From Legionellales bacterium (GTDB lineage: Bacteria > Pseudomonadota > Gammaproteobacteria > Legionellales > Legionellaceae), in assembly GCA_027449905.1 (NCBI GenBank), contig DAIDKT010000117.1:1-44659 (forward strand): a stretch of 44,659 nt of DNA, read 5' to 3'. The translations under genes were made by a program, and so were the position numbers. Under the pieces are notes generated by a model. It did no database searches. It was not told where the DNA came from and saw only the letters and a list, made by a program, of their open reading frames with translations. Of this stretch, positions 8,760 through 18,264 are shown in pieces (within the stretch, counting starts at the first letter, position 1; the number at the start of each line of letters is the position of its first letter).

Positions 8760-9368
8760 CTAGAGACGCTCATTAAAATTAATTTTTGATTCCTCACCGG
8801 CTTGCAATCGAGAAAAATTCTCTTTGTGTTTAATCAAGATACAAAAGGTCATCATGAGTAGAGGAAAAAAAGCATTGATGCTGTTATGAAAGAAGTTTGC
8901 AAGAATAGGTATCGCTGAAACGGCAACCAAAGATGCCAAGGATGAATAACGACTAATTGCCGCAACTAAGATCCATATGCCACATATAATGAGACCTAGC
9001 ATCCAATTTAATGCGAGTACGGTCCCCAATCCAGTGGCAACTCCCTTTCCACCTTTGAACTTAAAAAATAGAGGGAAAATGTGACCTAAAACAGCAGCCA
9101 ATGCAATAAATCCTTGGACAAATGGACTTGCGCCGAAAATTTTAAAGAGAATGACTGGAAAAAATCCCTTGAGCATATCTGCTAATAACACAATAAACGC
9201 GTACTTTTTCCCTGACAAACGTAATACGTTGGTAGCTCCGGGATTTTGCGATCCTTCGGTTCGTGGATCTGGTAATGAGCATAGGTTACTCACAACCACG
9301 GCGGAACATAAAGAGCCAACCACATAACTTGTTCCTATGGCAATCAGAAAAAAAATAAGACTGTGCAT
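8760..9368 (-). CDS. plsY: Acyl-phosphate:glycerol-3-phosphate acyltransferase PlsY
   Basis: This 202-residue integral membrane protein makes lysophosphatidic acid from acyl-phosphate and glycerol-3-phosphate, the first committed step of phospholipid synthesis in the PlsX/PlsY route. The three family motifs are visible: GSQNPGATNVLRL (motif 1), FKGGKGVATGLGTVL (motif 2) and a late membrane segment region for motif 3. About six hydrophobic segments are present. A GGGAGAG Shine-Dalgarno precedes the ATG. The gene is commonly found near tsaD in gammaproteobacteria, and the broken MFS gene now separates them. Confidence 0.95.
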   Translation of the reverse strand: MHSLIFFLIAIGTSYVVGSLCSAVVVSNLCSLPDPRTEGSQNPGATNVLRLSGKKYAFIVLLADMLKGFFPVILFKIFGASPFVQGFIALAAVLGHIFPLFFKFKGGKGVATGLGTVLALNWMLGLIICGIWILVAAISRYSSLASLVAVSAIPILANFFHNSINAFFPLLMMTFCILIKHKENFSRLQAGEESKINFNERL

Positions 9369-9430
9369 ATCGTCTCTCCCTAAAGATTTATGAATTATGA
9401 CAGTTCACCAAGAAAATGTAAAATTGGCTA

Positions 9431-9531
9431 TCTAATCGGGTGTAACTCTCATATAGACAAATAAAACAGGTGGGTCGAGGCCCAATTTAGGGTTGAACAT
9501 TTGCCTATACAGAGTTACACCTCATCTAATC
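9431..9531. mobile_element. Candidate MITE-like insertion (87 bp core with terminal inverted repeats)
   Basis: GGGTGTAACTCT (from 9438) and AGAGTTACACC (to 9521) are inverted copies that extend inward through CATATAG/CTATAC with one gap, giving ~17-bp ends around a ~48-bp core. TCTAATC stands directly outside on the left (9431-9437) and again at 9525-9531, as expected of a 7-bp target duplication. The right copy overlaps the hemW stop codon. There is no coding capacity. Such a structure is typical of a miniature element mobilised in trans. Alternatively it is a hairpin between plsY and hemW. Confidence 0.45.
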
Positions 9532-10662
9532 TTGCAAAAAAATGGCTTGTAAATTATTGGTAAAGCGTCGTCCTAAATCAGTGACTTGCCAGTGTGAATC
9601 ACTTCGTTGAATTAATTTTTGATTGACTGCTTGCTGTAATAACGGCTCTAATTGGCCGAAAGGAAGCCCCGTTCGTTTTGTGAATAGGGCGTTTTCGATA
9701 GGTTGTTGAAGACGCGTGGTATTTAGCATGAATTCAAAGACTACTTCGTGATGTTTCAGTTCAGTCAGATTTGCTAAATGTGGTTTATTTTGATTTAAAT
9801 ACTCGGTTGGGAGGCGATGTTTGCGAGTGCGAACTATTTTTTTCATATCGGGAGTTGTCAGTTTTCCATGTGCGCCTGCCCCTATGCCTAAATAATCACC
9901 AAAAAGCCAATAATTAAGATTGTGTTTTGATTGTTTGTTGTGCCTGGCAAAAGCAGAAATTTCGTAGCGATCAAAATGATGGTTATCGAGTTGCAATAAG
10001 CCAGCCTCCTCTAAACCCTGCATCACTTCTTCACTTGGTAAAACAGGTTGTGTTTTATAAAAGACCGTATTGGGTTCAATCGTTAATTGATACCAAGATA
10101 TGTGTTCAACTTGATGAGAGAACGCCTGTCGCAAATCTTCCATACTTTCTGCAATCGTTTGGTCCGGTAGGTTGTGCATCAGATCAAGATTTACATTGTC
10201 GAAGCCAGCCTTTCTTGCGCATTCTATGGCTTTGTGAGCTTGTTTTTCATCGTGAATCCGGCCTAACTTTTGTAAATGTTTGGGATTGAAACTTTGAATC
10301 CCCAATGATAAACGGTTGATGCCTAAATGACGGTAATCAGTAAAACGACCTTGTTCTATTGTGCCCGGGTTCGCTTCCAGGGTAATTTCAATATCCGGGT
10401 CAAAAGGTAATAATTTACCAATTTCTGTTAATAGTTGGTCATATGCTGCGGCTGAAAATAAACTCGGTGTACCGCCACCAATAAAGATAGATTGGACTTT
10501 TCTGGGCAAAAATAGGGTTAAATCTTGTCTTAAGTCTGTTAGTAATGCATGAACATATTGCATTTCTGGCAGCGTGTCAGGGCTCTGATGTGAATTAAAG
10601 TCGCAGTAAGGGCACTTGCGGATGCACCATGGGATGTGAATATAAAGTGACAAAGGGATCAT
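9526..10662 (-). CDS. hemW: Radical SAM heme chaperone HemW
   Basis: This 378-residue member of the coproporphyrinogen III oxidase-like radical SAM family starts with YIHIPWCIRKCPYC; C13, C17 and C20 form the CxxxCxxC cluster motif. GGGTPSL (SAM-binding), LEANPGTIE, LSLGIQSFN and the C-terminal winged-helix-like HemN region follow. HemW proteins are shorter than true HemN and lack its N-terminal extension; they carry heme to target proteins rather than oxidising coproporphyrinogen, so older annotations as HemN are misleading. It is divergent from mdh. Confidence 0.93.
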   Translation of the reverse strand: MIPLSLYIHIPWCIRKCPYCDFNSHQSPDTLPEMQYVHALLTDLRQDLTLFLPRKVQSIFIGGGTPSLFSAAAYDQLLTEIGKLLPFDPDIEITLEANPGTIEQGRFTDYRHLGINRLSLGIQSFNPKHLQKLGRIHDEKQAHKAIECARKAGFDNVNLDLMHNLPDQTIAESMEDLRQAFSHQVEHISWYQLTIEPNTVFYKTQPVLPSEEVMQGLEEAGLLQLDNHHFDRYEISAFARHNKQSKHNLNYWLFGDYLGIGAGAHGKLTTPDMKKIVRTRKHRLPTEYLNQNKPHLANLTELKHHEVVFEFMLNTTRLQQPIENALFTKRTGLPFGQLEPLLQQAVNQKLIQRSDSHWQVTDLGRRFTNNLQAIFLQD

Positions 10663-10753
10663 TTGATCTGGATTTGGATAAGTCTAGCGTCTGAATGTAA
10701 CCAATAGTATCATTGTCTTTCGGTATTTGTAATCATCAATTGGGGCTATCAAC

Positions 10754-11743
10754 ATGAATAAAAGAGTGAGAGTTGCTGTGACAGGGGCTGCGGGACAAAT
10801 TGGTTACGCACTGTTATTTCGGATTGCCTCGGGTCAAATGTTTGGTGATGGGGTTGATGTCGAGTTAAATTTACTTGAGTTAGAGCAAACTTTACCGGCA
10901 TTACACGGTGTGGCAATGGAATTGGATGACTGTGCTTTTCCTCGATTAAAGCGAGTTTTGTGTACAGCTGACGTGAATCAAGCAATGGATGGTGTTAATT
11001 GGGCTTTATTGGTGGGGTCAGTGCCTCGTAAACAAGGGATGGAGCGCTCTGATTTATTGAAAATTAACGGCGGTGTTTTTTCGGTACAAGGAAAGGCATT
11101 GAATGATCATGCCGGTGATGATGTTCGGGTGTTTGTGATTGGGAATCCTTGCAATACCAACTGCTTCATAGCAAAACATCACGCGAATAATATTCCTGCA
11201 GATCGGTTTTATGCGATGACGATGCTCGATGAATTAAGGGCGCGAAGTCAGCTTGCACAGAAAGCAGGGGTGGATATCACGGCTGTGACTGAAATGACGA
11301 TCTGGGGTAATCATTCATCGACTCAATATCCCGACTTTTATCATGCTAAAATTAATGGCCAATCAGCTGCAAATGTGATTCAAGATGAGACATGGTTAAA
11401 AGAAACTTTCCTTACAACGGTGCAACAACGAGGGGCTGCGATTCTGAAAGCAAGGGGCTTGTCTTCTGCCGCGTCTGCTGCGAATGCTATTGTTCAAAGT
11501 GTACATCATTTGTTAAATGACACACCCGCCAACGAGTCATTCTCTATTTGTCATAGTTCGAATGGAGAATACGGGGTTGATCCTGGCTTGATTTTCTCAT
11601 TTCCAACTAGACGAGAACATGGCAAGGTTCGCATTGTTGAAGGCCTTTCCTTGAATGCGTATAGTCAGGAAAAGTTTGATATAACGTTGGCTGAATTGCG
11701 CAGTGAACGTGATTCAGTGAAGGAGTTGGGTTTATTAGATTAG
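10754..11743 (+). CDS. mdh: Malate dehydrogenase
   Basis: This 329-residue enzyme interconverts malate and oxaloacetate with NAD in the TCA cycle. The Rossmann start is [19 protein letters not shown]. The substrate-binding arginines lie in [15 protein letters not shown], and the catalytic His in [11 protein letters not shown]. This pattern belongs to the cytosolic-type (type 2) MDH group rather than the E. coli mitochondrial-like group. A GGGG tract lies a few bases before the ATG. The gene is monocistronic, convergent with prmA. Confidence 0.96.
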   Translation: MNKRVRVAVTGAAGQIGYALLFRIASGQMFGDGVDVELNLLELEQTLPALHGVAMELDDCAFPRLKRVLCTADVNQAMDGVNWALLVGSVPRKQGMERSDLLKINGGVFSVQGKALNDHAGDDVRVFVIGNPCNTNCFIAKHHANNIPADRFYAMTMLDELRARSQLAQKAGVDITAVTEMTIWGNHSSTQYPDFYHAKINGQSAANVIQDETWLKETFLTTVQQRGAAILKARGLSSAASAANAIVQSVHHLLNDTPANESFSICHSSNGEYGVDPGLIFSFPTRREHGKVRIVEGLSLNAYSQEKFDITLAELRSERDSVKELGLLD

Positions 11744-11813
11744 ACTGTGCTTATTCACGGAGTGAGTCCTTCTATTAGACGTATCACCCTTCCAAAGAAC
11801 AGCTGCCGATTTC

Positions 11814-11851
11814 CCTTCTCTCCATATATGGGGAGAAGGTGCCCGAAGGGC
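11814..11851. repeat. Palindromic intergenic repeat
   Basis: Positions 11814-11839 form a 26-bp near-perfect palindrome centred on ATATAT (arms CCTTCTC/GAGAAGG). It is followed at once by the small hairpin GCCCGAAGGGC (11841-11851) and GGATGAGGGC. The CTTCTCCC...GGGAGAAGG...GATGAGGG arrangement is a common REP-like intergenic sequence of gammaproteobacteria. It lies between the convergent genes mdh and prmA. Confidence 0.6.
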
Positions 11852-11860
11852 GGATGAGGG

Positions 11861-11881
11861 CTTGCTGAAGCGAAGTTTTTT
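11861..11881 (+). terminator. Possible rho-independent terminator of mdh
   Basis: CTTGC-TGAA-GC(G)AAG forms a short stem with one bulge followed directly by six T. It lies 118 bp past the mdh stop. The stem is short, so efficiency is doubtful. Confidence 0.35.
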
Positions 11882-11945
11882 GTTCATATTTTCTACAAAA
11901 TAGCTATGGTGCTTAGGATGAAGAGCTATCTGGTGGGTGATAAGA

Positions 11946-12809
11946 CTAAACCTCGAATATTAGCAAAGCCCAATCCTCTTCTTGAAAGGAGCCTAACAAC
12001 TTAAAGTCAGATTCATAGGCTGCTACTAGTTCCGTTGTTTGGTTGGCCAAAATGCCTGAAATGACCAATGTACCTGATTTTTTAAGCAATTTTCGAAAGC
12101 GTTGTTTTAGCTTGATAAGTGGTGTTAATAAAATATTGGCGATGATTAAATCAACTGGTTTGGTGAGCAGATCTGGGGGGCTCATTGTTAATGTATTGAG
12201 ATCGAGCTGATTAGTCATGGCGTTATTTTTGGTAGCGATCAGCGCTTGTTCATCAATGTCAACCGCATAAACGTGTGCCGCGCCCAGCTTTAACGAGGCA
12301 ATGCCTAAAATACCGGAGCCACAACCATAGTCAATGATATCAAGATCAGTTAAATCAGTTTGCTCTAGCCAGGTTAAACACAACCCGGTGGTGGGGTGTG
12401 ATCCGGTACCAAAAGCAAGCCCTGGATCTAGAACCAAATTAATTGCATGGGGAACGGGCGGTGTTAGCCATGATGGGCAGGTCCATAAACGTTTACCAAA
12501 TCGTTTTGGTTTGAAATCAACCAAACAAGTCCGTTCCCAATCTTCATCAGGAATAGTACTTAGCACACAAGATAAATCAGGGTACTGCGTCTCTAAAGCA
12601 TGAGTGACCAAATCAATATTTGTGGTTGGTTCAAAAATGGCCTGGAGCACAACGTTTGGCCATAGTGGCACAGATCCTGGTTCTGGCTCTAAAATGGGAT
12701 CATCATCGTGGTCGGTCATGGTAACGGACAAAGCCCCTAATTTTTCCAAAAATTCAGAGACTAATTCGGCATGGTCTTGTTGGCAATATTCAACTGTTAA
12801 TTGTAACAT
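11946..12809 (-). CDS. prmA: Ribosomal protein L11 methyltransferase
   Basis: PrmA (287 residues) trimethylates several amino groups of ribosomal protein L11 with S-adenosylmethionine. The N-terminal L11-recognition domain has DEDWERTCLVDFKPKRFG. The Rossmann methyltransferase domain shows FGTGSHPTTGLCLTWLE, the SAM-binding loop DYGCGSGILGIASLKLGA, AVDIDEQAL and the motif NILLTPL. Its ATG overlaps the accC stop by one base (TAATG), indicating translational coupling. The accB-accC-prmA order is standard in gammaproteobacteria. Confidence 0.95.
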   Translation of the reverse strand: MLQLTVEYCQQDHAELVSEFLEKLGALSVTMTDHDDDPILEPEPGSVPLWPNVVLQAIFEPTTNIDLVTHALETQYPDLSCVLSTIPDEDWERTCLVDFKPKRFGKRLWTCPSWLTPPVPHAINLVLDPGLAFGTGSHPTTGLCLTWLEQTDLTDLDIIDYGCGSGILGIASLKLGAAHVYAVDIDEQALIATKNNAMTNQLDLNTLTMSPPDLLTKPVDLIIANILLTPLIKLKQRFRKLLKKSGTLVISGILANQTTELVAAYESDFKLLGSFQEEDWALLIFEV

Positions 12810-14155
12810 TATAGTTCTTCTTTCAACATTTTAGTCAAATAGTGAATATTGGTACCGCCCTCGATAAAGTCGTGGTTGCGTAAAATACGTTGATGTAGTT
12901 CGATATTGGTTTTAATTCCATCAATTACAATTTCATCTAATGCATTGCGCATGCGTGCGAATGCAGTTGCGCGATCTTCTCCATAGCTGATAAGTTTACC
13001 TATCATCGAGTCATAGTTTGGTGGAACTGTATAACTGCTATAAAGATGCGAGTCAAACCGAATTCCGGGTCCACCCGGTTGATGAAGTAAGCGAATTTTC
13101 CCAGGAGAGGGCATAAAGGTTTTGGGATCTTCTGCGTTAATTCGGCACTCAAGTGCATGTCCCCGAAATTCAATATCTTTCTGAGATAGTTTAAAGGGTA
13201 AATCACTGGCAATTTTGATTTGTTCCTTTACCAGATCGATGCCCGTAATTAATTCAGTGACTGGATGCTCGACTTGAATCCGGGTATTCATTTCAATAAA
13301 ATAAAAACAGCCATCTTGGTAGAGGAACTCAAAGGTTCCGGCGCCGCGATATTTGAGTTCAGAGCAAGCCTTAACAACCCGAGAGCCCATTTCTTTACGG
13401 GTTTTATCGCTAATTCCGGGCGCAGGCGCTTCCTCTATGACTTTTTGATGACGTCGCTGCATGGAGCAATCTCGCTCACCTAAATGAATGGCTTTTCCTT
13501 TACCATCTCCCAAAACTTGAAATTCTATGTGACGTGGATTCTCTAAAAATTTTTCCATGTAAACCACGTCATTATTAAAGGCGGCCTTTGCTTCACTGCG
13601 TGTTAGGCTAATGGCATTTAACAAGTGTGCTTCACTATGTACCACTCGCATCCCACGACCACCACCACCACCAGCGGCTTTAATGATAACGGGATAACCG
13701 ATTTTTTTTCCTAATGACAAGTTTGTTTTATCATGTTCAGTTAGTGGTCCATCAGAACCAGGAACACAGGGTACGCCTGCCTTTTTCATCGCGGCAATCG
13801 CAGAGACTTTATCCCCCATTAATCGAATTGTTTCAGCACGTGGCCCTATAAATCGAAAGCCGCTTTGCTCAACAATATCAGCAAAATCAGCATTTTCTGA
13901 TAGAAAACCATAGCCGGGATGAATAGCGACAGCATCTGTGATTTCAGCTGCAGAAATAATGGCGGGAATGTTTAAATAGCTTTTTTGAGAGGGAGCAGGG
14001 CCTATACAAACGGTCTCATCAGCAAGACGGACATGTAATAAATCACGGTCAACTTCAGAGTGAACGGCAACTGTTTTGATTCCAAGTTCTTTACACGCGC
14101 GTAAAATACGTAAGGCAATTTCGCCTCGATTGGCGATGACAATTTTACTTAACAT
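12809..14155 (-). CDS. accC: Acetyl-CoA carboxylase, biotin carboxylase subunit
   Basis: AccC (448 residues, as in E. coli) carboxylates the biotin carried by AccB using ATP and bicarbonate, the first half-reaction of fatty-acid synthesis. The ATP-grasp features are clear: [19 protein letters not shown] at the start, [15 protein letters not shown] (glycine-rich loop), [16 protein letters not shown] (catalytic Glu/Asn/Arg and the VEHPVTE signature). It lies 177 bp after accB, longer than the usual tight spacing. Confidence 0.98.
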   Translation of the reverse strand: MLSKIVIANRGEIALRILRACKELGIKTVAVHSEVDRDLLHVRLADETVCIGPAPSQKSYLNIPAIISAAEITDAVAIHPGYGFLSENADFADIVEQSGFRFIGPRAETIRLMGDKVSAIAAMKKAGVPCVPGSDGPLTEHDKTNLSLGKKIGYPVIIKAAGGGGGRGMRVVHSEAHLLNAISLTRSEAKAAFNNDVVYMEKFLENPRHIEFQVLGDGKGKAIHLGERDCSMQRRHQKVIEEAPAPGISDKTRKEMGSRVVKACSELKYRGAGTFEFLYQDGCFYFIEMNTRIQVEHPVTELITGIDLVKEQIKIASDLPFKLSQKDIEFRGHALECRINAEDPKTFMPSPGKIRLLHQPGGPGIRFDSHLYSSYTVPPNYDSMIGKLISYGEDRATAFARMRNALDEIVIDGIKTNIELHQRILRNHDFIEGGTNIHYLTKMLKEEL

Positions 14156-14332
14156 AAAGGTTCCTTATTCGTAATCACCCACATACAACTGAAAATCTTG
14201 GGGAACCGCCAGACTGGAGTGCAGATTGAGACAAAAGCGCAGCTTAAATAGCCGATGATCATGGGTCGCGCCGTTTTTATTTCAATATATGCCCAATATG
14301 ACTGTTCCCTAAGGCAGAGTGAGTAGTTACCC

Positions 14333-14794
14333 TTATTCAATAACAAACAAGGGTTGATCATATTCAACTGGTTCGCCATTGTTAACGAGAATAGCTGTGA
14401 TAATACCGGCACGATCAGATTCAATTTCATTAAACATTTTCATCGCTTCAATGATGCATAGCGTATCGCCCACTTTGACCGATTGACCAACGCTTACAAA
14501 CTGGGGGGCATCAGGAGACGGTGATGTGTACATGGTTCCAACCATCGGCGAATGGACCTGATGACCAGGTAACACGGGAGGTGTTGTTGGTTTTATTTCT
14601 TCTAGATGAGGTGGTGAGGGGTGGTGGGGTAATGATGCTGATGTTGGCATTTGAATATAAGCTGGTGGCGACGTGTTCGCAGTTTGATGATGTCGACCCA
14701 GTCGTAACGACTCTTCACCTTCTTTAATTTCAATTTCTGAAAAGCCCATTTCTACAAGCCATTCAATTAAGGGTTTAATTTTTCGAATATTCAT
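14333..14794 (-). CDS. accB: Acetyl-CoA carboxylase biotin carboxyl carrier protein
   Basis: I chose the ATG at 14794 ([17 protein letters not shown], the canonical start) over an upstream codon; this gives 153 residues, close to the 156 of E. coli. A Pro/Thr/His-rich flexible linker follows the N-terminal helix region. The biotinyl domain then carries the [10 protein letters not shown] hairpin with the biotinylated K119. The long spacer to accC (14156-14332) has no gene; it contains AAAGCGCAGCTTA, also present near 5730 as part of a degraded repeat, so a repeat insertion may have widened it. Confidence 0.96.
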   Translation of the reverse strand: MNIRKIKPLIEWLVEMGFSEIEIKEGEESLRLGRHHQTANTSPPAYIQMPTSASLPHHPSPPHLEEIKPTTPPVLPGHQVHSPMVGTMYTSPSPDAPQFVSVGQSVKVGDTLCIIEAMKMFNEIESDRAGIITAILVNNGEPVEYDQPLFVIE

Positions 14795-14866
14795 GAGTTG
14801 TTCTCTCTGTTTTGTAAAGCGCGTCCTCTCGATCAACGCTCAGTATAGACTGTAACATTAATAAAT

Positions 14867-14970
14867 AACCAGCCGTAAGTACTCACTTCGCCAACCTGCA
14901 GTCAAATTTAACCACCCTCCAAGCGTCAGTATCACTCCCCGAACAGTTACAACCAGCCGTAAGTAATCAC
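14867..14970 (+). repeat. Direct repeat pair, period 84 bp
   Basis: AACCAGCCGTAAGTACTCAC (14867-14886) returns as AACCAGCCGTAAGTAATCAC (14951-14970), one mismatch in 20. The DNA between (CCACCCTCCAAGC, GCGTCAGTATCAC, GAACAGTTAC) resembles 17211-17238 (GCGTCAGTACCACC, TTCCAAGCAGTTACC). A degenerate dispersed family is likely. Confidence 0.5.
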
Positions 14971-15034
14971 CCCGTAGATAAGAACGGTTATATTTGGCGC
15001 GTCTCGAACGTCTTCATGAAAATGGCCAATAATT

Positions 15035-15121
15035 CGTCTTTGCGAGCGTTATCGAAGCTATCCGGTTTAGATTTTCAGTTTGAAATCGGTCTGGATTGCT
15101 TCACCTCGTTCGAAAAAACGA
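15035..15121. repeat. Imperfect palindromic element
   Basis: The left arm CGTCTTTGCGAGCGTTATCG (15035-15054, continuing as AAGCTATCCGGTTTAGA) pairs imperfectly with the right arm ending CTGGATTGCTTC...CGTTCGAAAAAACGACA (15090-15122). This looks like a decayed copy of the widespread GTCATTGCGAGCG/CAATCCAG intergenic palindrome. Confidence 0.5.
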
Positions 15122-15438
15122 CATTTTTAGGCGCGTTATCAAAATTGGCTAAAGTCTAGTTTTATACAAGTTGATAAATAGTACAATATTTTGGCGATTC
15201 TGCCTGAATTTGAAGAAAATGTCTAGGGGATTTATTGCTCGGGCCTTTGTACGTTATATTTAAATTTAAAATTGCTTTTTTAAATCAATTCTGGTTAACT
15301 GCTCTGCGCGAATCGGTGCGGCTGACCAATGAATGGTGAGTATCCAATCTTACGCCTACCAATCACAATCGATAACCGATATTTCGCCTGAATGGAAATA
15401 AATAAAAAAACCAACCAACCATAAGGAGCATTATTGTC

Positions 15439-17058
15439 ATGAAGTTCTTCATTCATTTTCGATTCACAAAGATAACCAGCAGGTTCATCCGTTCGACGGT
15501 CACCTTGATGTTCGTGTTTTTGTCTATGCAATCTATCTCAGCTGAGCGCATTCCATTACGACATCTTTCATTACATGATTTACAACAAATGTCACAAGTA
15601 TTATTGCCAGATGAGCCATCTATTGTATCCCGTCCATTTGTTCATTCATTCAGATTTGTTAGTAAACATACCGATCAAAATCAAGTGCAACACCTCCGTT
15701 TTCAACAAGAGTATAGGGGATACCCAGTGTTAGGTGGTTTTGCAATCATTCATCGCCATGCCAAGGAAGTTGTTTCTCTAAATGGCACGTTTTATCGAGG
15801 ATTGGATGATGAGTTGGGCCAACCTCGGGCAGATTTTGTCGAAGAGAGTCGTCGTGTGTTAGCCAAATTTATCGCACTTTACCAGCCGCAAGGGGTTCTT
15901 GAGCAGCAAGTCACACCTTTGGTTTATTTGGATGAACAGCACCATGCCTATTGGGCCTATCAGGTTAGTGCGTTGGTTCAACCAACCGATGCAGCGCCTA
16001 GTCGACCCAGTGCAATTGTCGATGCTGATACGGGACTTTCCATAGAAATTTGGGATGATTTAAAAACAATGCGTCACCAAGTGAAAGGAGTTGGATTTGG
16101 CGGTAATCAACGGATTGGTCTATATCAATTTGGCGAACAGTGGCCGTTACTTGAGATCTTGCGCGATGATTTCTCGGGTCTTTGCTACATGGAAAATAAG
16201 CAAGTCAAAGTAATCGATATGAATTTTGGATATGAAAAAGTGCAGACTCCAATGATATTTGATTGCCCAACGATCAGTCAGGCAAATCACTATTGGACTG
16301 GATACGAAGGAGATGGTTATGACTTTCAAAATGGCGCTTATTCACCCAGCAATGATGCCATGTATATTGGAAGTGTTATCAAGCAGGTGTACCGCCATGA
16401 ATATGGTGTAGAAGCCCTAGGCAACACCCATAGACCCAAACAACTTATTATGCGTGTTCATTATGGCAAGCACTATTCAAATGCATATTGGGATGCGGGC
16501 CAAATGACCTTTGGGGATGGCAATGATGAGTTTTACCCATTGGTATCGTTGGGCATTGGTGCGCATGAGGTAAGTCATGGTTTTACCGAGCAATATTCTA
16601 ATCTGGCCTATTATGGTCAATCTGGAGCTATGAACGAGTCTTTTTCTGATATGGCTGCCCAAGCCGCTGAGTATTATGCTAATCAGAAAAGCTCTTGGTT
16701 AATTGGCGCAGAAATTTTCAAAGAAGATAAGCCCTTCGGAGCGTTGAGATTTATGGATAAACCGAGTGTGGATGGATTTTCAATTGATACCGCTGACAAA
16801 TATCGAAAGGGCATTGATGTGCACTATGCGAGCGGTGTATATAATCGATTATTTTATTTGCTCTCAAACATGGCTGGTTGGGATCCAAGTAAAGCATTTC
16901 GGGTGATGGTCAAGGCTAATATGGATTATTGGACCCCTAAATCAACATTTGTTGAAGGAGCCTGCGGCGTTTTGTTTGCAGCGGAAGACCTTGAATATCC
17001 AGTCGATGATATTAAAAAGGTGTTGGATCAAGTTCGGATTGATTATCAAGGGTGTTAG
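15439..17058 (+). CDS. Secreted thermolysin-like zinc metallopeptidase (M4, ProA-like)
   Basis: The 539-residue preproprotein starts with a signal peptide (Arg/Lys-rich start, hydrophobic core TLMFVFLSM, likely cut after SISA at residue 35). An inhibitory propeptide of FTP/PepSY type follows (QEYRGYPVLGGFAIIHRH). The M4 catalytic domain carries HEVSH (zinc ligands H376 and H380, catalytic E377) and NESFSDM (third ligand E400), and the M4 C-terminal domain has HYASGVYNRLFYLLS. Length and layout match Legionella ProA/Msp, a type II-secreted protease that degrades host proteins; that role here is inferred. AAGGAG lies 10 bp before the ATG. A hairpin terminator follows at 17119. Confidence 0.93.
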   Translation: MKFFIHFRFTKITSRFIRSTVTLMFVFLSMQSISAERIPLRHLSLHDLQQMSQVLLPDEPSIVSRPFVHSFRFVSKHTDQNQVQHLRFQQEYRGYPVLGGFAIIHRHAKEVVSLNGTFYRGLDDELGQPRADFVEESRRVLAKFIALYQPQGVLEQQVTPLVYLDEQHHAYWAYQVSALVQPTDAAPSRPSAIVDADTGLSIEIWDDLKTMRHQVKGVGFGGNQRIGLYQFGEQWPLLEILRDDFSGLCYMENKQVKVIDMNFGYEKVQTPMIFDCPTISQANHYWTGYEGDGYDFQNGAYSPSNDAMYIGSVIKQVYRHEYGVEALGNTHRPKQLIMRVHYGKHYSNAYWDAGQMTFGDGNDEFYPLVSLGIGAHEVSHGFTEQYSNLAYYGQSGAMNESFSDMAAQAAEYYANQKSSWLIGAEIFKEDKPFGALRFMDKPSVDGFSIDTADKYRKGIDVHYASGVYNRLFYLLSNMAGWDPSKAFRVMVKANMDYWTPKSTFVEGACGVLFAAEDLEYPVDDIKKVLDQVRIDYQGC

Positions 17059-17118
17059 GGGGAGCCATTTCAATCTTTTTGTGTAGAATGATCTTGTCTA
17101 CGAAGCAATATCTCTGGA

Positions 17119-17151
17119 CCACGCGAACAAGTCGCGTGGCGCCGGGTTTTT
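17119..17151 (+). terminator. Hairpin terminator after the metallopeptidase
   Basis: CCACGCGA-ACAAG-TCGCGTGG is a perfect 8-bp GC-rich stem, followed by CGCCGGG and five T. It serves the peptidase gene 60 bp upstream. The stem also resembles the GTGGCTTGACCAC hairpin of the dispersed repeat at 40440-40597, so it may be a co-opted repeat. Confidence 0.55.
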
Positions 17152-17241
17152 GTTGTGCTTTTCTAACCATGTTTTTTGTTTAAAATTAAATCAAACCTGA
17201 CCGTTATCCGGGCGTCAGTACCACCTTCCAAGCAGTTACCG

Positions 17242-18252
17242 CTACTCCATGTTCTCGGCATACTCGCCAAAACAAGCCAAACTATTTAATCGAGCGCGGT
17301 GCAATAAAGCAGCCTGTGCTTTGGGTGTGTTTTCTGTTTGACCCTTCCAGGCTTTTAAACAATCCTCTTGTAAGGCTCTGCCGAATGAAAAACTCAGGTT
17401 CCATGGCTGGTAGCCGGCACTGTTAATTGCATTTAAGTTGGTAGTGGCTTGAATCGATGTTTGACCACCGGACAAGAAATTAATCGTGGGCACCGCAGGA
17501 AATACTGTATTACGAAATACATTCAAGGTGTAATCTGCTACTTCTTCAGGGGTACTGAAAGTCGGTGCATTTTTTCCTGAGGTAACCATACTTGGCTTTA
17601 AAACGATGTGTTCTAATTCAACTTGGTGAATAAATAGGGCGGTGAATAACTCATGCAAGACCATTTCGCAGGCTTCCGCACATTGATCAATGTTGTGATC
17701 ACCATCCATTAACACCTCTGGCTCAACGATGGGTACCAGCCCGACCGCTTGACAAGCAGCCGCATAACGCGCAAGGGTCTCTGCTCCTGCTCGCATGGCG
17801 GTTAAACTCGGTGTGAATTCAGAAATGGTATATACGTTACGCCATTTTGCAAATTTTGCACCTTGTTCTTTAAAACTCATTAAGCGGGCGGATAAGTCAT
17901 CTAAACCGAGTGTGATTTTTTCATCATGGGTGTTTGCTAATTCAGCCAAACCTTTGTCAACTTTAATGCCGGGTAAAATATCTTTGTCTAATAATAACTT
18001 GGGTATAGAAGTCCCATGAATGTCTTGGTTGTGAAATGTTTCTTCATATAAAATGACACCACTGATATAATTTTCTAGTTCAGGTGTGGTTGTCAGCAAT
18101 AGTCGATAATCACGGCGATTATCTGCTGTATTTTCTACCCCAATGGTTTCAAATCGTTTACCAATGGTGCCGTTGCTTTCATCAGCGGCTAAAATGCCTT
18201 TACCATCTTGTAAAAGATGATCAATGGTGGTTGAGAGTTCATCATAATACAT
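17242..18252 (-). CDS. Class I fructose-bisphosphate aldolase
   Basis: This 336-residue Schiff-base aldolase splits fructose-1,6-bisphosphate into two triose phosphates (or the reverse in gluconeogenesis). It is the eukaryote-like class I type: GKGILAADESNGTIGKRFE near the N-terminus, VPIVEPEVLMDGDH, the active-site LEHIVLKPSMV containing the Schiff-base Lys, and FLSGGQTSIQATTNLNAIN. It ends LACFGEYAENME. AGGAGA precedes the ATG. It follows the oxidoreductase gene by 12 bp, so they are probably co-transcribed. Most other gammaproteobacteria rely on class II aldolase; class I is common in Legionellales. Confidence 0.95.
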   Translation of the reverse strand: MYYDELSTTIDHLLQDGKGILAADESNGTIGKRFETIGVENTADNRRDYRLLLTTTPELENYISGVILYEETFHNQDIHGTSIPKLLLDKDILPGIKVDKGLAELANTHDEKITLGLDDLSARLMSFKEQGAKFAKWRNVYTISEFTPSLTAMRAGAETLARYAAACQAVGLVPIVEPEVLMDGDHNIDQCAEACEMVLHELFTALFIHQVELEHIVLKPSMVTSGKNAPTFSTPEEVADYTLNVFRNTVFPAVPTINFLSGGQTSIQATTNLNAINSAGYQPWNLSFSFGRALQEDCLKAWKGQTENTPKAQAALLHRARLNSLACFGEYAENME

Positions 18253-18264
18253 TAAATTAATCTC

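Larger units (their letters stand above)
14837..15438. other. Gene-free spacer with repeats between accB and the metallopeptidase
   Basis: No ORF is convincing on either strand. It contains the direct repeats at 14867-14970, the palindromic element at 15035-15121, and AT-rich DNA (15160-15300) that must hold the divergent promoters; I cannot identify a convincing -35/-10 pair. Confidence 0.5.

Noticed and set aside
14149..14430. 93-residue frame across the accB-accC spacer
   Set aside because: It overlaps the biotin-carrier C-terminus in another frame and has no family features.
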